64,000 nt of DNA from Actinoalloteichus hymeniacidonis (GCF_014203365.1 NZ_JACHIS010000001.1:4030001-4094000), one strand, 5' to 3'; shown: positions 33,910 through 44,191, numbered from the stretch's first letter. Numbers and translations are program-made. The notes: generated by a model from the sequence alone, not told the origin.

Positions 33910-34506
33910 CTAGCTTTTACGTCCCAGTATCGCCAGCGACCTCCGCAGTACTCCGGCGGTGTCGGCAGGGCCGTCGGGGTCGGCGAGCACGGCGTCCACC
34001 GCCTGTTCGGTCTGCTTCGCGGTGAAGCCGAGACCGACCAAGGCCTCGATCACGCTGGTCCTGGTCTCCGAGGCCGCAGCGGTCCCGGGCGCGCCTGGCG
34101 AGGTCGTGGGACCGACCTTGTCACGAAGCTCGACGACGAGACGCTCCGCCCCCTTGCGGCCGATGCCCGGAACCTTGGTGAGTGCAGTGAGGTCACCCTC
34201 GGACACCGCGTGTCGGAGTTGATCCGGATCCAGGACCGCCAGCATCGCCAACGCGAGTCGCGGTCCGACACCGGAAACGGTCTGGACCAGTTCGAACAGG
34301 CCCCGAGCGTCGGCGTCGACGAATCCGTAGAGAGTCCAGGAGTCTTCTCGGATCACCAGGCTGGTCATGAGTTCCGCCTCGGCACCGCGTCGTAGCGTCG
34401 CCAGGGTGGCGGGCGTGGTGCGAACGGCCAATCCGATCCCGGAGACCTCCACCACCACATGATCGAGGGCGACCGACTGCACTCGCCCGCGGACCGAGGA
34501 GATCAT
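33910..34506 (-). CDS. ruvA: Holliday junction DNA-binding protein RuvA
   Basis: The 198-residue subunit binds four-way junctions and loads RuvB. Seen are the N-terminal OB fold ([23 protein letters not shown]), two helix-hairpin-helix motifs ([13 protein letters not shown] and [13 protein letters not shown]) and the flexible linker leading to a C-terminal RuvB-contact domain ([21 protein letters not shown]). Its ATG overlaps the ruvC stop by 4 bp, so the two are translationally coupled. Confidence 0.97.
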   Translation of the reverse strand: MISSVRGRVQSVALDHVVVEVSGIGLAVRTTPATLATLRRGAEAELMTSLVIREDSWTLYGFVDADARGLFELVQTVSGVGPRLALAMLAVLDPDQLRHAVSEGDLTALTKVPGIGRKGAERLVVELRDKVGPTTSPGAPGTAAASETRTSVIEALVGLGFTAKQTEQAVDAVLADPDGPADTAGVLRRSLAILGRKS

Positions 34507-35420
34507 CCGCTTACCTCTTTCGTCGTCGTCTCGTCCCTAGTGGTGCTGCGGCGAGGTGTCGCCGACACCTGCCGATCAGCGCCGCCCTGCGGGCTTCTCG
34601 GCTGTGATGGCGTCGGCTGCTGCGGTGAGCTCGACTGCGAGGTGGACCCGGGTGTCGCTGTTCGTAGCCGAGCGGCCAGAGTCCGGCCCGTCTGCGGCAC
34701 CGGCCTACGCCGGGCCGACACCGGCGCCCCGGTGGGTAGACCTTGGGTCGGTCCGTTCTGCGGCGCGGCCGGTGCGGCCTGCGGTGCTGTGGCTCGGACA
34801 CCATGATCAGCGGGTGCGCTGCTGCCGTTCCGCTCGCTGCTCGATGGCGCCGACTGCGATCCCTTCCCTCGCGCCCCGGACAGCCTGTTCCGGTGCGCTG
34901 CGGCGAGTCGGTCGGATTCGGCCTTAACACCGGCGAGCCGGTCGGCGGCAGGGGCCCGCCATAGATGACAGATGGCCAGGGCCAGTGCATCGGCGGCATC
35001 GGCGGGTTTCGGGGGCGCATCCAGCCGAAGTAGCCGGGTGACCATCGCGGTCACCTGCGCCTTGTCGGCCCGGCCCGAACCGGTGACCGCGGCCTTGACC
35101 TCGCTGGGTGTGTGGAATCGCACCGGGAGTCCACGCCGTCCCGCCAGCAGGGCGACCACACCGCCTGCCTGCGCGGTACCCATCGCGGAACGGACGTTGT
35201 GCTGGCTGAAGACCCGTTCGATGGCGACCACGTCGGGTCGGTACTCGTCGAGCCACTGCTCGACGCCGTCGGCGATCTGACCCAGTCGATCCGGGAGTTC
35301 GTCCTCGGGTGGGGATCGAACGACACCCACGGCCACGCAGGAGATCGTGCGGCCGACGCCCCCGTTCACCACGCCGAGGCCGCATCGGGTCAACCCCGGG
35401 TCCACGCCGAGCACCCGCAC
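34503..35420 (-). CDS. ruvC: Holliday junction resolvase RuvC with long C-terminal extension
   Basis: The nuclease occupies about 1-165 with the acidic site Asp7 ([10 protein letters not shown]), Glu68 (VAIERVF) and the [10 protein letters not shown] pair. It cleaves Holliday junctions symmetrically. After residue 175 comes an unusual 130-residue tail rich in Ser, Pro, Gln and Thr, probably disordered; typical RuvC is 165-190 residues. GGAGG lies 7 nt before the GTG at 35420. In related genomes yebC precedes ruvC; here a 21-kb accessory island starts directly upstream. Confidence 0.94.
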   Translation of the reverse strand: MRVLGVDPGLTRCGLGVVNGGVGRTISCVAVGVVRSPPEDELPDRLGQIADGVEQWLDEYRPDVVAIERVFSQHNVRSAMGTAQAGGVVALLAGRRGLPVRFHTPSEVKAAVTGSGRADKAQVTAMVTRLLRLDAPPKPADAADALALAICHLWRAPAADRLAGVKAESDRLAAAHRNRLSGARGKGSQSAPSSSERNGSSAPADHGVRATAPQAAPAAPQNGPTQGLPTGAPVSARRRPVPQTGRTLAARLRTATPGSTSQSSSPQQPTPSQPRSPQGGADRQVSATPRRSTTRDETTTKEVSG

Positions 35421-35711
35421 TCCGGCCTCCGATCACGAACATCAGTTCGAGTGACGAGGTTACCGGTTCGCGATCTACCTCCGTGACACCACGCGCCAGT
35501 CGGCCGGCCGATCTGACGGTGATGTCGCGCGAGGGCAGATTCGGATCCGGCCGTGACGGGAGGAGCAGGCCATCTCCATCCGGTGTCGCGATCAGACGGA
35601 CGTTGCTCTATCCGGCCCTGGATCAGCCGCAGCCCCGACCTCGGCAAGGCCCTCCGGCCGTCCGATATGGATCTCCGTTATGGACCTCCGGGGTGGATCG
35701 ACGAATCGCCG
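35421..35711. other. Junction region between ruvC and the polyketide island
   Basis: About 290 bp upstream of ruvC with no supported gene. It should contain the ruv operon promoter, since yebC no longer precedes it. No direct repeat or integrase target was recognised. Confidence 0.4.
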
Positions 35712-35732
35712 GGTCCGGCGGTCGCCGGGACC
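35712..35732 (-). terminator. Possible terminator of the methyltransferase gene
   Basis: GGTCCGGCG (35712-35720) faces CGCCGGGACC (35723-35732) with one bulged G, 9 bp past the methyltransferase stop. Confidence 0.4.
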
Positions 35733-35740
35733 GAGTTCGC

Positions 35741-36598
35741 TCAATGGATCGGGTCCCACTCCGCACGAACCGAGTACACGGCGGGAAGCGGGAATCCCTC
35801 TCGTTCCCAATGCCACCAGCCACTATGCCCCTCCAACGCCTGCTGCTCCGGCCAGCGCTGCCACGGGCTCAGTGCGTGCTCGGTCAGCGTGCGAATCCTG
35901 AATCCCGCCGCTGCCAGTGCACTGACCACCTCACCCAGGTCGTGCGACCACTCGAAGCTGACCGCCGAGGCCGGATCGACGATGCGTCGCCCCTCCCCCT
36001 CGTAGGTTCCACCGTCATCGAAGCGGAAGGCGGTTCCCGTGCTCAGGTAGGGGAAATCCGTCGACAACCCTGCGCCGGGCTGGGCGTCGGCTGCGGCGAT
36101 GAACAGCGGGTGGAACTCGACGAGATACAGGAACCCGCCCGGCCGTAGAAGGCCTGCGGCGGCTTGGGCCCATTGCGCCAGATCCGGTAGCCAGCACAGG
36201 GATCCCTTGCCGGTATAGACGATGTCCGTGCTCCCCGCACCGAGGAGTTCGACGGAGTCGTACACGTCACCGTGGACGTACTCGATGTCGACAGCGCAGT
36301 CGACTGCGAGCTCACGGGCGGCATGAACGGCGGCCTCCGAGAAGTCGAGGGCTCGGACGACCGCATCGCGTCGAGCCAGGTCGATCGTGTCGGTGCCGAG
36401 GTGACACTGCAGATGCGCGATGCGGCGGCCCGCGATCGGTCCCATCTCGGCGAGTTCGAACGGCGCCAGCCGGGCGCCACCGGAACGCAGCGAGGCCAGG
36501 TCGTAGCCGGTCAGATGGATGGGAACTCGCGCGTCCCAATTTGCTCGGTTCGCTGCCAGCATGGCCGGTTGATCGGGTGCTTGCGAATCCTTCGCCAT
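35741..36598 (-). CDS. SAM-dependent methyltransferase (class I)
   Basis: The 285-residue protein has a Rossmann methyltransferase fold: motif I GRRIAHLQCHLGTDTIDLA, an acidic residue in VRALDFSEAAV, motif II/III VHGDVYDSVELL and LLRPGGFLYLVEFHP. The C-terminal third (WSHDLGEVVSALAAAGF, HWEREGFPLPAVYSVRA) resembles the broad Methyltransf_11/25-type enzymes. Substrate unknown. As the leftmost gene of the island it might O- or N-methylate the polyketide, but it lies outside the PKS operon and has its own hairpin. No good ribosome site precedes the ATG at 36598, so the start is less certain. Confidence 0.8.
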   Translation of the reverse strand: MAKDSQAPDQPAMLAANRANWDARVPIHLTGYDLASLRSGGARLAPFELAEMGPIAGRRIAHLQCHLGTDTIDLARRDAVVRALDFSEAAVHAARELAVDCAVDIEYVHGDVYDSVELLGAGSTDIVYTGKGSLCWLPDLAQWAQAAAGLLRPGGFLYLVEFHPLFIAAADAQPGAGLSTDFPYLSTGTAFRFDDGGTYEGEGRRIVDPASAVSFEWSHDLGEVVSALAAAGFRIRTLTEHALSPWQRWPEQQALEGHSGWWHWEREGFPLPAVYSVRAEWDPIH

Positions 36599-37126
36599 AC
36601 CGCACAGTAAATCGACGATCTGGTCCGGTGCTTACGATTTATTCGTTTCTTCGTGCACCGGCAGGGTTTCGCAGACAGCACGGCGAACACTCATGGACTG
36701 CATTCAACCGTGGGAACGTCGTACGGCCGACCGCCGTCAGGGCGAGCAGCGAACAGGCCGGTTCGGCGGGCCGTCGATGTCGTGGAATCCGAAGTCGATC
36801 GATGCGCTTTCGCAGGGAGATCTGCGCGGTAGTAGGCGGGTAGCGGAGGCCGGTGGCGATCACCGACCCGTCCGATGATCGGCGCCCACGAGTCTGTTTC
36901 CGACGCCTGGACCACGCGCCGACAGAAACTAACTAAGATCGTGCCCAGTTCGCCAAGATCCACCATTCAGCGGTCGCCGGCGTCGATCGCAGACGGGCGC
37001 GAGTCGTACGGCACCCGACCACTGGAGGTCGTGAACATTTCGGCCCGGTTCTTGCGCACTCAACCATTCCCAGAAGTTTTTCCAGAAAATATTTCAAATA
37101 GACCACCATGAAAGACTCATTCGAAA
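36599..37126. other. Long intergenic region with AT-rich segment
   Basis: Around 530 bp without a convincing gene. The right part (about 37060-37125) is distinctly AT-rich compared with the rest of the window, fitting a promoter or transfer-associated DNA. Frames on either strand lack ribosome sites and families. Confidence 0.45.
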
Positions 37127-37157
37127 TGACGTCACCAGAGACGGTACGGTGGCGTCA
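37127..37157. promoter_or_regulatory. Inverted repeat upstream of padR-like gene, candidate operator
   Basis: TGACGTCACC (37127-37136) and GGTGGCGTCA (37148-37157) are complementary at 9 of 10 positions with an 11-bp spacer. The site follows an AT-rich segment and lies 115 bp before the PadR start. PadR repressors often bind such dyads in their own promoters. This is inference from position and symmetry. Confidence 0.4.
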
Positions 37158-37272
37158 ATCCAGCACCATCGCACGCCAGGACCATGTTCGCCAGCCCGGC
37201 AAACCATGCCCTAAGGTGTGCCGCATCGCGGCCCCTGGCCAACATATTCTTTCTCGAGTAATCGGAGGAACC

Positions 37273-37893
37273 ATGGCGAAGCGGCGGGCATCCAGCCCGT
37301 TGACGCTGGCGGTGTTGGCCTGTCTCGCCCAGCGGCCGATGCATCCCTACGAGATGGCCACCACGATGCGCGATCAGCACCACGATTCCGCAGTGAAGAT
37401 CAACTTTGGTTCGCTGTACAACGCGGTCGAGACCTTGCGCAAATCCGAGCTCATCGATGTGCAGGGCACCGGCAGGCAGGGCAACCGACCGGAGCGCACG
37501 ACCTACGAGATCACCGAGAGCGGCCGTGATGAACTCGCTCAGCGGCTACGGGAACTCCTGAGCACTCCTGCCAAGGAGTACACGCTGCTCGCCGCCGGGT
37601 TGACGTTCATGACAGCGCTCGCACCGGATGATGTCGCCGCACAGCTCGCCCTGCGTGCCCATCGATTGGAGAAGGAACTCGAGATCGGCCACGAGGAACT
37701 CCGCGCACATCACGAGGGAGCCGATGGAGCACCCCCGCTCGCGCGGATCTTCCTGGTGGAGGACGAGTATCAGCTCGCCCTCAAGGAGACCGAGCTGAAG
37801 TGGGTCCGAAGATTGCTCCAGGACATCAACAGCGAGGTCCTCGATGGAGTGGCGGACTGGCGAGAACGGTCTTCGTCCCGTCGCCCGAGATGA
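37273..37893 (+). CDS. PadR-family transcriptional regulator
   Basis: The 206-residue protein has the PadR winged helix at its N-terminus (LTLAVLACLAQRPMHPYEMATTMRD, then the wing INFGSLYNAVETLRKSELID and YEITESGRDEL). A helical C-terminal dimerisation domain of about 110 residues (Vir_C-like subtype) follows. PadR proteins are usually repressors released by phenolic compounds or antibiotics. The ATG at 37273 has GGAGG 4 nt upstream; the frame opens earlier (37108) but has no support there. It converges on the PKS operon, so it is a plausible local sensor of the product. Confidence 0.9.
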   Translation: MAKRRASSPLTLAVLACLAQRPMHPYEMATTMRDQHHDSAVKINFGSLYNAVETLRKSELIDVQGTGRQGNRPERTTYEITESGRDELAQRLRELLSTPAKEYTLLAAGLTFMTALAPDDVAAQLALRAHRLEKELEIGHEELRAHHEGADGAPPLARIFLVEDEYQLALKETELKWVRRLLQDINSEVLDGVADWRERSSSRRPR

Positions 37894-37941
37894 GTCGGGC
37901 GACACGGGACGAGCACTCCGGGTCGACCTGTCTCCGGGACA

Positions 37942-37966
37942 GGGCGGCGCCCGACCGGCGCCGCCC
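37942..37966 (+). terminator. Terminator of padR-like gene
   Basis: A perfect 10-bp stem GGGCGGCGCC (37942-37951) with 37957-37966 and a 5-nt loop lie 49 bp past the stop. Confidence 0.65.
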
Positions 37967-38260
37967 GCGCAATACTCGGGAGAGGTCCCGTCGTGATGTC
38001 GGCGTCGACGGAGGCCCCGGAAGCAGCCGGTGTCGCTCATGCCCTTGCCGCCCGTTACCCCCGCATGGCCGTGAATCCGGGACGCCCCCGCGCTGTGCTG
38101 ACGAGACGGCGCCCTGTTCTCAGCCGAGCCCTCGACGTGCCCGATGACGCCGCGCGGCGTGACCCGAGACCGTCGGTTCCTGCTCACCGCCCGTCCCGAC
38201 GGCCGGTTGTCCGCACAATGCGAGGCGCCGGTCGCCGGGATCGCAGCCGATGACGGGCGT
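37967..38260. other. 3' intergenic region between padR and PKS operon
   Basis: About 290 bp between convergent units. Only short frames without ribosome sites are found; no feature could be supported. Confidence 0.4.
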
Positions 38261-38563
38261 TCAGTACGCGGCTGCCACCTGGTAAATCCCGAAAGGAGTT
38301 CGCAGCCGAGGATCACGGAACGGCCGCAATGGCGCCGTGCTGTCGCGGTGGGTCGCGCTCCGCTCCCATGCGTGGAAGGCCGCGAGGTCCTGCCATGCAC
38401 TGGCGACGACGAATCCACTGTGGTCGTGCACCGACCGCAATAGCTCGTTGCCGTTCAGACCCGGCACGCCGCGCAGACTGACGCTCGCCTGGTGGTAGGC
38501 CTCTTCGATGGCCTTCGCATCCGGTGTCGCGTGGTAGACGAGGACTCGGACTTCACCGGTCAT
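38261..38563 (-). CDS. Antibiotic biosynthesis monooxygenase (ABM) domain protein
   Basis: The 100-residue single-domain ABM protein has a ferredoxin-like fold with the pattern VRVLVYHATPD, GVPGLNGNELLRSV and GFVVASAWQDLAAFHAWERSATH. Such small cofactor-free oxygenases oxidise anthrone-type aromatic intermediates to quinones. Start ATG 38563 has GGAGG 7 nt upstream and overlaps the stop of the preceding ABM gene (ATGA), so it is translationally coupled. It is the last gene of the PKS operon. Confidence 0.85.
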   Translation of the reverse strand: MTGEVRVLVYHATPDAKAIEEAYHQASVSLRGVPGLNGNELLRSVHDHSGFVVASAWQDLAAFHAWERSATHRDSTAPLRPFRDPRLRTPFGIYQVAAAY

Positions 38564-38895
38564 CGAGCGGCCTCCCACTCGTGATGGCTGACGTCCTGGG
38601 CTTGGCCGCGTAGATACGCCACGACGTGCATCGTCGTGATGGATCCTTCCGACCGATATGGATGCAGTTGTTGACGGTGTTGGAGATGTCGATCGCTGTG
38701 TTCGAACTCGCGGAAGCGCGGCTCGTCGACCCAGTCGCTGACGATGAAGTAGACGCCGTCCTGCGCGCGGGCCAACCACTGGCCGAGGTTCGCCGGATGA
38801 GAGGTGACGGAATCGCCGACCTCCAGCCACACACGTTCGAACTCCCGCTCCATTCCAGTCTTGATCTGCATGCGGAGCATCACGCGGAAGGCCAT
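38560..38895 (-). CDS. ABM-family monooxygenase (TcmH/ActVA-Orf6-like)
   Basis: The 111-residue protein has the ABM fold: [41 protein letters not shown] and FREFEHSDRHLQHRQQL. It should oxidise a polyketide ring (anthrone to quinone) without a metal or flavin. Two adjacent ABM genes next to a ketoreductase resemble the PdmH/PdmI arrangement of pradimicin pathways. The ATG overlaps the ketoreductase stop (TGATG) and the stop overlaps the next start, so three genes are coupled. Confidence 0.87.
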   Translation of the reverse strand: MAFRVMLRMQIKTGMEREFERVWLEVGDSVTSHPANLGQWLARAQDGVYFIVSDWVDEPRFREFEHSDRHLQHRQQLHPYRSEGSITTMHVVAYLRGQAQDVSHHEWEAAR

Positions 38896-39647
38896 CAGGA
38901 GATCCCTCCGTCGACGTGGATCGTCGCTCCGGTGACGTAACGCGAGAGGTCGCTGGCCAGCCAGAGCACCGCTCCGGCCACCTCCTGCGGAGTGCCGAGC
39001 CTGCCGAGCGCCGTCTTCTCGCTGTAGCGCCGGATCATCGATTCTCGTTGTTCGGCGGGCATCGCCTGCATCGCCTCGGTCTCGATGACCCCGAGGGCCA
39101 GGACGTTGAACCGCAGGCCCGCCTTGCCGTACTCCTTGGCCAACGAGCGGCTCAGACCACGCAGTGCGGCCTTGGTCGCCGTGTAGTGGGCCCGCTGCGG
39201 AATACCGACCTCGGACGAGGTGGAGCCGATACCGATCACCGACGAGCCGTCGCCCATGAGGGGGATCGCCTGCTGGACGATCAGGTACGCCGCGGTGAGG
39301 TTGGTGTCGATGATCCGTCGCCACTCGACCAGCTCCAGCTCGCCGTAGGGCACGTGGCTGATGGCGCCCGCGTTGTTCACCACCACATCGAGTCGTCCGT
39401 GATGCCTGCCCGCCGTGTTGACGAACTCGATGGCCTGGGCGGGGTCGGCGAGATCCGCCAGCAGGACCCGGTGGTTGCCGCCGATCTCCTTGAGCTCACG
39501 TTCCAGCGAGGCGACCGCCTCGCTCTGCCGCCGATAACAGGTGACCACGTCGACGCCCGCCTTGGCCAGAGCGAGCACCACACCGCGCCCGATGCCCCGG
39601 GTCCCCCCGGTCACCAGTGCCTTCTTACCCGTGAGATTGAGGTCCAT
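38895..39647 (-). CDS. SDR ketoreductase of type II PKS
   Basis: The 250-residue short-chain dehydrogenase binds NADP(H) through TGGTRGIG (13-20), with NNAG, catalytic Ser142 (GIGSTSS), Tyr155 and Lys159 (YTATK). It ends in DVDGG-like HVDGGIS. Within a PKS operon it should reduce one keto group of the nascent poly-beta-ketone before or during cyclisation. AAAGGA lies 5 nt before the ATG. It is clearly paralogous to the SDR at 48431-49168. Spore-pigment PKS loci normally lack a ketoreductase, so its presence argues for a different product type. Confidence 0.9.
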   Translation of the reverse strand: MDLNLTGKKALVTGGTRGIGRGVVLALAKAGVDVVTCYRRQSEAVASLERELKEIGGNHRVLLADLADPAQAIEFVNTAGRHHGRLDVVVNNAGAISHVPYGELELVEWRRIIDTNLTAAYLIVQQAIPLMGDGSSVIGIGSTSSEVGIPQRAHYTATKAALRGLSRSLAKEYGKAGLRFNVLALGVIETEAMQAMPAEQRESMIRRYSEKTALGRLGTPQEVAGAVLWLASDLSRYVTGATIHVDGGIS

Positions 39648-39836
39648 CGTGTTCCTTTCGCGAGTCCTACGCCGAAGTCGGCGCCGAACGGGCCACCCAT
39701 CGATGCGATTCGTTCCCCGAGGGGCGAGGGGCGGTCAGCGGTGCGCGAGCAGATGCGGGCACGGCTGCTCGGCGGAGCAGCGGATCGCCCGCGCACGACG
39801 ATGCGGCAGCCGCACCGTCCGCCGTGGTGCGGTCGA

Positions 39837-40569
<733 letters not shown>

Positions 40570-40657
40570 CGAGGTCTCCCCTCTCCTGCTTGTTGGAGTG
40601 CCGCGCCGAAACCGGCACGGCGAGGTCGTTGCTCGCCCGAGGTGGTCGATGGGCGTG

Positions 40658-41914
40658 TCAGCGCTGCCGGTCCGACGCGAACCCGGCCCGACCGAGGACG
40701 AGCGCGGCGGTGAATCCGCCATGTCCCCTGGCCAGTACCAGCGCCCGCCGCAGCGGCAGACTGCGCGGCTGTCCCAGCACGAGATCGAGCTCGATTCCGG
40801 GGGCGAGGCGGGTGGTTCCCGTGGTGGCGGGAACCACCTGGTCGCGCAGGGCGAGCAGCGCGGTCGCCACGTCCAGCGACGCGCCGCCGCCGTAGAGCCG
40901 TCCGGTCAGGGTCTTGGGGGCCGTCACCGGGACCGCACCCGCACCGAACACCGAGGAGATCGCACTCGCCTCGACGAGATCGGCCGACCGCTGCCCTGCG
41001 GCGTCCGCGAAGACCACGTCCACATCGGTTGGAGCGCACCGGGCATCGGCCAACGCCCGTTCGATGGTGCGTCGAAGTACCGGCGGTCGCGCCGATCCCT
41101 CGGGCGGATCGAAGCCCGCCGCATAACCCAGCACCGAGCCATAGCCTGCACCGATGCCCCGTTGTCTGGCTCCGTCGAGGGTCTCCATGATCATGATTGC
41201 GCCGCCCTCGCCCGGCACGTACCCGGTGGCATCGACGTCGAAGGGCAAATAGGCGCGATCCGGGTGCTCGGCGACCGACAGCAGTCCGGTGGCGAGTTGG
41301 GCCACCAGGCCGTAGGGGCAGAGCGAGGCATCGGTTCCGCCGCTGACGACCAGCCGGGCATCGGCGCGCAGCAGCCGACGACCCTGCCCGACCGCATCGA
41401 TACCACCCGCCTGCTCGTTGCAGACCACCCCGCAGGAGCCGCGCATGCCGTGTCGGATCGAGACCTGGCCCGTGGTCGCCGCGTAGAACCAGGCGATGGA
41501 CTGGTACGCCCCCACCCAGGACGGACCGTTCTGATAGAGCCGTTCCATCTCGTGTTGGCCGAACTCGGTGCCACCGGAGGAACTCGCCGTGACCACGGCC
41601 ATCTCGTACTCGGGCAGCGTCGCGGGCACCACCTGGGCGTCGTCGAGCGCCGCCTGCGCGGCGGCCAGACCCAGGTGTGTCCAGTGGTCGGTCTGCGGTA
41701 TCAGCCTGCCGGGAACCCGCTCGCCTGCGGCGAATCCCGAGACCTGGCCCGCTAGCTTGACCGGATACGGCGAGGGGTCGAAACGGTTGATCCGGCCGAT
41801 GCCGGACTTCCCGGCCAACACGGACTCCCAGTGCGCCTCGACGCCGAGGCCCGTCGGCGCGACCACCCCGATCCCGGTGATCACGGTTTCCGTCGTGTGA
41901 GCGGATGCAGTCAT
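40658..41914 (-). CDS. Type II PKS chain length factor (KS-beta)
   Basis: The 418-residue ketosynthase fold lacks the catalytic cysteine: the motif reads VCNEQAGGIDAVG, with Gln168 in place of Cys, the signature of chain length factors that decarboxylate malonyl-ACP to prime synthesis. It forms a heterodimer with KS-alpha and sets chain length by its cavity. The ATG at 41914 follows AGGAGGAAG; the open frame extends to 42040. It starts 52 bp after KS-alpha, so the genes are not overlapping, unlike many KS pairs. Confidence 0.95.
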   Translation of the reverse strand: MTASAHTTETVITGIGVVAPTGLGVEAHWESVLAGKSGIGRINRFDPSPYPVKLAGQVSGFAAGERVPGRLIPQTDHWTHLGLAAAQAALDDAQVVPATLPEYEMAVVTASSSGGTEFGQHEMERLYQNGPSWVGAYQSIAWFYAATTGQVSIRHGMRGSCGVVCNEQAGGIDAVGQGRRLLRADARLVVSGGTDASLCPYGLVAQLATGLLSVAEHPDRAYLPFDVDATGYVPGEGGAIMIMETLDGARQRGIGAGYGSVLGYAAGFDPPEGSARPPVLRRTIERALADARCAPTDVDVVFADAAGQRSADLVEASAISSVFGAGAVPVTAPKTLTGRLYGGGASLDVATALLALRDQVVPATTGTTRLAPGIELDLVLGQPRSLPLRRALVLARGHGGFTAALVLGRAGFASDRQR

Positions 41915-41966
41915 CGCTGGGTCTTCCTCCTGCGGAGTTCCGGCGGCGCACTGATCGGCGCCGCGT

Positions 41967-43235
41967 TCACGGCGGGGCCACCACTCCGGGGCGGGCCAGC
42001 AGCATGGCGCTCTGGAAACCACCGAAACCGCTACCGACACTCAGCACGACGTCCATCTCGTGCTCCCTGGCCACCTTCGGCACGTAGTCCAGGTCGCACT
42101 CCGGGTCCGCGTTCTCCAGGTTCGCCGTGGGCGGGACGACCTGGCGGTCCAGGGCCAGGGCACACGCGGCGACCTCGATCGAACCGATCGCCCCCAGCGA
42201 GTGCCCGACCATCGATTTGATGGAACTGACCGGCACCTCGTAGGCGCGGGATCCGAGGCTGCGTTTGAAGGCGGCCGTCTCATGCCGGTCGTTCTGCTTG
42301 GTGCCCGAACCGTGGGCGTTGATGTAGTCGACATCGGAGGCGTCGACTCGGGCCTGATTCATCGCGACCCGGATCGCCTCGGCCATCTCGCGGCCGTCGG
42401 GTTTGAGCCCGGTCATGTGAAAGGCGTTGCTGCGCCCGGCGAATCCCACGAGTTCGGCGTAGATGTGCGCGCCCCTGCGGCGGGCCGACTCCGCGTCCTC
42501 GAGGACCAGCACGGCGCTGCCCTCGCCGAGGACGAAGCCGTTCCGGGTGGCGTCGAAGGGCCGCGAGGCGTGTTCGGCGTCGTCGTTGCGTGGCGAGGTG
42601 GCCTTGATGGCGTCGAAGCAGGCCGAGGTGATCGGGGAGAGCGGGGCGTCCGTCGCGCCCGCGATCATGATGTCGACGCTGCCCTCGGTGATCAGCGCGG
42701 CGCCGTGGCCGACCGCGTCCAGTCCCGAGGTGCAGCCCGTGGAGATGAGGCTGACCGGGCCCTCTGCGGCGTTGTCCCTGGCGACCTCGACCGCCAGCGT
42801 GCTCGGCACCATGTAGCCGTAGAGGTGCGGGACGCCGTGGTGGTGGTCGACCAGCCAGTTCCGCCCGTTGTCCGACAGGACCGCATACTCCTCTTCGAGG
42901 CCCATCGTGCACCCGACGGCGCTGCCGATGCTCACGCCGACCCGGCTCGGATCGGCGGTCAGGTCCACGCCGCTGTCGGCGATGGCCTCTCGTGCGCTGA
43001 CGACGGCGAACTGTGCCGCCCGGTCCATCCGGCGGATCTCCCGTGCGGTGAGCCCCGAGGCGACGGGATCGAAGTCGGCCTCGGCGGCGATCTGCGAGCG
43101 GAAGGCCGAGGCGTCGAACATGCTGATCCGGCGGGTGGCAGTCCGACCCGCCGTCAACAGTTCCCAGAAGTTCTCTCGTCCGACACCGCCGGGGGCGACC
43201 ACTCCGACACCGGTGACGACCACCTGTCGGCTCAC
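41967..43235 (-). CDS. Type II PKS beta-ketoacyl synthase (KS-alpha)
   Basis: The 422-residue condensing enzyme has a full active site: Cys168 in [12 protein letters not shown], His308 in [11 protein letters not shown], Lys340 and His345 in [13 protein letters not shown]. It catalyses all chain-extension condensations with malonyl-ACP. The HGSGTKQND loop is a hallmark of aromatic polyketide KS-alpha. The GTG start overlaps the cupin stop by 4 bp (GTGA), so translation is coupled. With KS-beta and ACP it forms a complete minimal PKS; the malonyl transferase is presumably borrowed from fatty acid synthesis. Confidence 0.96.
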   Translation of the reverse strand: MSRQVVVTGVGVVAPGGVGRENFWELLTAGRTATRRISMFDASAFRSQIAAEADFDPVASGLTAREIRRMDRAAQFAVVSAREAIADSGVDLTADPSRVGVSIGSAVGCTMGLEEEYAVLSDNGRNWLVDHHHGVPHLYGYMVPSTLAVEVARDNAAEGPVSLISTGCTSGLDAVGHGAALITEGSVDIMIAGATDAPLSPITSACFDAIKATSPRNDDAEHASRPFDATRNGFVLGEGSAVLVLEDAESARRRGAHIYAELVGFAGRSNAFHMTGLKPDGREMAEAIRVAMNQARVDASDVDYINAHGSGTKQNDRHETAAFKRSLGSRAYEVPVSSIKSMVGHSLGAIGSIEVAACALALDRQVVPPTANLENADPECDLDYVPKVAREHEMDVVLSVGSGFGGFQSAMLLARPGVVAPP

Positions 43236-43660
43236 CGAGCTCCCCCGACGTCCGGGTTCGGCGCCTCCGGTGAGGTGGGCGTCTCGGTGTCGACGTGGCC
43301 GAGTTCCGGGCGGGGGGCCAACGGGGAGAGGTGGAAGACCGCGTGCGCCTGGGTGGTCCCGGTGTTGACCAACCGGTGTCGAACCCCGATCGGCACGAGC
43401 AGCGAGTCACCCGCGGCGAGTGCGATGGGCACGCCGTCGAGACTCATCTCGAGGTTGCCCGCCACCACATGCAGGAACTCCTCCGAGTACGGGTGATAGT
43501 GCTCCGTGACCGCCTCACCCGCCTCCAACCACATCACCCCACCGAAACCGGAGGTCGACCCCACCGTCTTCGGGCTGAGGGTGACCCGCAGATCGCCGCC
43601 GCGCTTGCGGTTCGGCACGGCCTCGGAGAAGTTGACCTTTCCTGGTTGCGTCGCGGTCAC
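43232..43660 (-). CDS. PKS-associated cupin (putative cyclase)
   Basis: The 142-residue single cupin has metal-ligand histidines in [17 protein letters not shown] and a second motif [18 protein letters not shown]. It belongs to the small cupins found in spore-pigment loci (WhiE-ORFII/CurC-like) and in pentangular polyphenol loci, where they assist late-ring cyclisation. Its C-terminal 25 residues are Pro-rich. GGGAGG lies a short distance before the GTG at 43660, and the gene overlaps both neighbours by 4 bp. Confidence 0.88.
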   Translation of the reverse strand: MTATQPGKVNFSEAVPNRKRGGDLRVTLSPKTVGSTSGFGGVMWLEAGEAVTEHYHPYSEEFLHVVAGNLEMSLDGVPIALAAGDSLLVPIGVRHRLVNTGTTQAHAVFHLSPLAPRPELGHVDTETPTSPEAPNPDVGGAR

Positions 43661-43992
43661 GCGATCCTCCCGTGCTCAGATGTCCAGACATAGAACGGCG
43701 ATGCCATCGCATCCCTCGGCTCCCGCCAGCCCGGGTCGTAAGGCGAGACCAATTCGGAGAGCCGATCGTTGATATCGCGATAGAGAGGATGCGACCTCGC
43801 TTTGTAAAGGTCTGGTTGGATGTCGTGGGCCGCTTCGACGAGGTGGAAGTACAGATCGTGGAAATTGAAGAGGGTGCGTCTGGCCACCCCGACCATTCGG
43901 GGTAGGTCCGTCGCATCCGATTCGGCGAACACCTGGGCGATGGCAGCAGGATCGTCGGTCTTGAGCTTGGCGACGATCAGAGTGCGGTGCAC
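43657..43992 (-). CDS. TcmI-family polyketide cyclase
   Basis: The 111-residue protein matches the TcmI family: HRTLIVAKLKTDDPAAIAQVFAESD, FNFHDLYFHLVE and SPFYVWTSEHG. It closes a late ring of the aromatic scaffold. The GTG at 43992 has GGAGG 8 nt upstream; the frame begins at 44034 without support. It is the first gene of the nine-gene leftward operon and diverges from the SchA/CurD gene at 44192, so the 200-bp gap must contain the operon promoter. Confidence 0.92.
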   Translation of the reverse strand: MHRTLIVAKLKTDDPAAIAQVFAESDATDLPRMVGVARRTLFNFHDLYFHLVEAAHDIQPDLYKARSHPLYRDINDRLSELVSPYDPGWREPRDAMASPFYVWTSEHGRIA

Positions 43993-44052
43993 GGTCTCGG
44001 CCTCCTGTGGTCGCGCGATCGAGCGGGACGACACGAGCGTGCCAACCGGCTC

Positions 44053-44069
44053 TCGACACCACCTCGAAC
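44053..44069. promoter_or_regulatory. Paired CTCGA repeats, 11 bp apart, in the PKS operon promoter region
   Basis: CTCGAC (44053-44058) and CTCGAA (44064-44069) are direct repeats with an 11-bp period between the divergent TcmI and SchA/CurD genes. SARP activators recognise heptamers at this spacing, often containing TCGAG. Only two copies are present, so this is a weak candidate. Confidence 0.3.
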
Positions 44070-44191
44070 CGAACTAAAGGCGGAATCGAGAAACGAGCCG
44101 ATAAGCCCTGATCGAGAGGAGAATTCTTCGCAGGGGCGCGCGAAGTCGATAGCGGATGCGCCGTTTATTCGAGACGAAGGAGCGATTCCCG

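Noticed and set aside
37108-37272. Upstream extension of the PadR gene
   Set aside because: The frame is open, but the only good ribosome site (GGAGG) precedes the ATG at 37273, where the PadR fold begins; the upstream part covers the AT-rich promoter and the dyad.
37993-38253. Small plus-strand gene after padR
   Set aside because: It starts just after the padR terminator hairpin, has no convincing ribosome site, and its product is arginine/proline-rich with no recognisable fold.
40658-41914. Second active ketosynthase
   Set aside because: The cysteine position is glutamine (CNEQAGG), so it is a chain length factor rather than a condensing enzyme.
42060-43496. 478-codon plus-strand frame opposite KS-alpha
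   Set aside because: KS-alpha on the other strand has all catalytic residues; the opposite frame has no recognisable domain.
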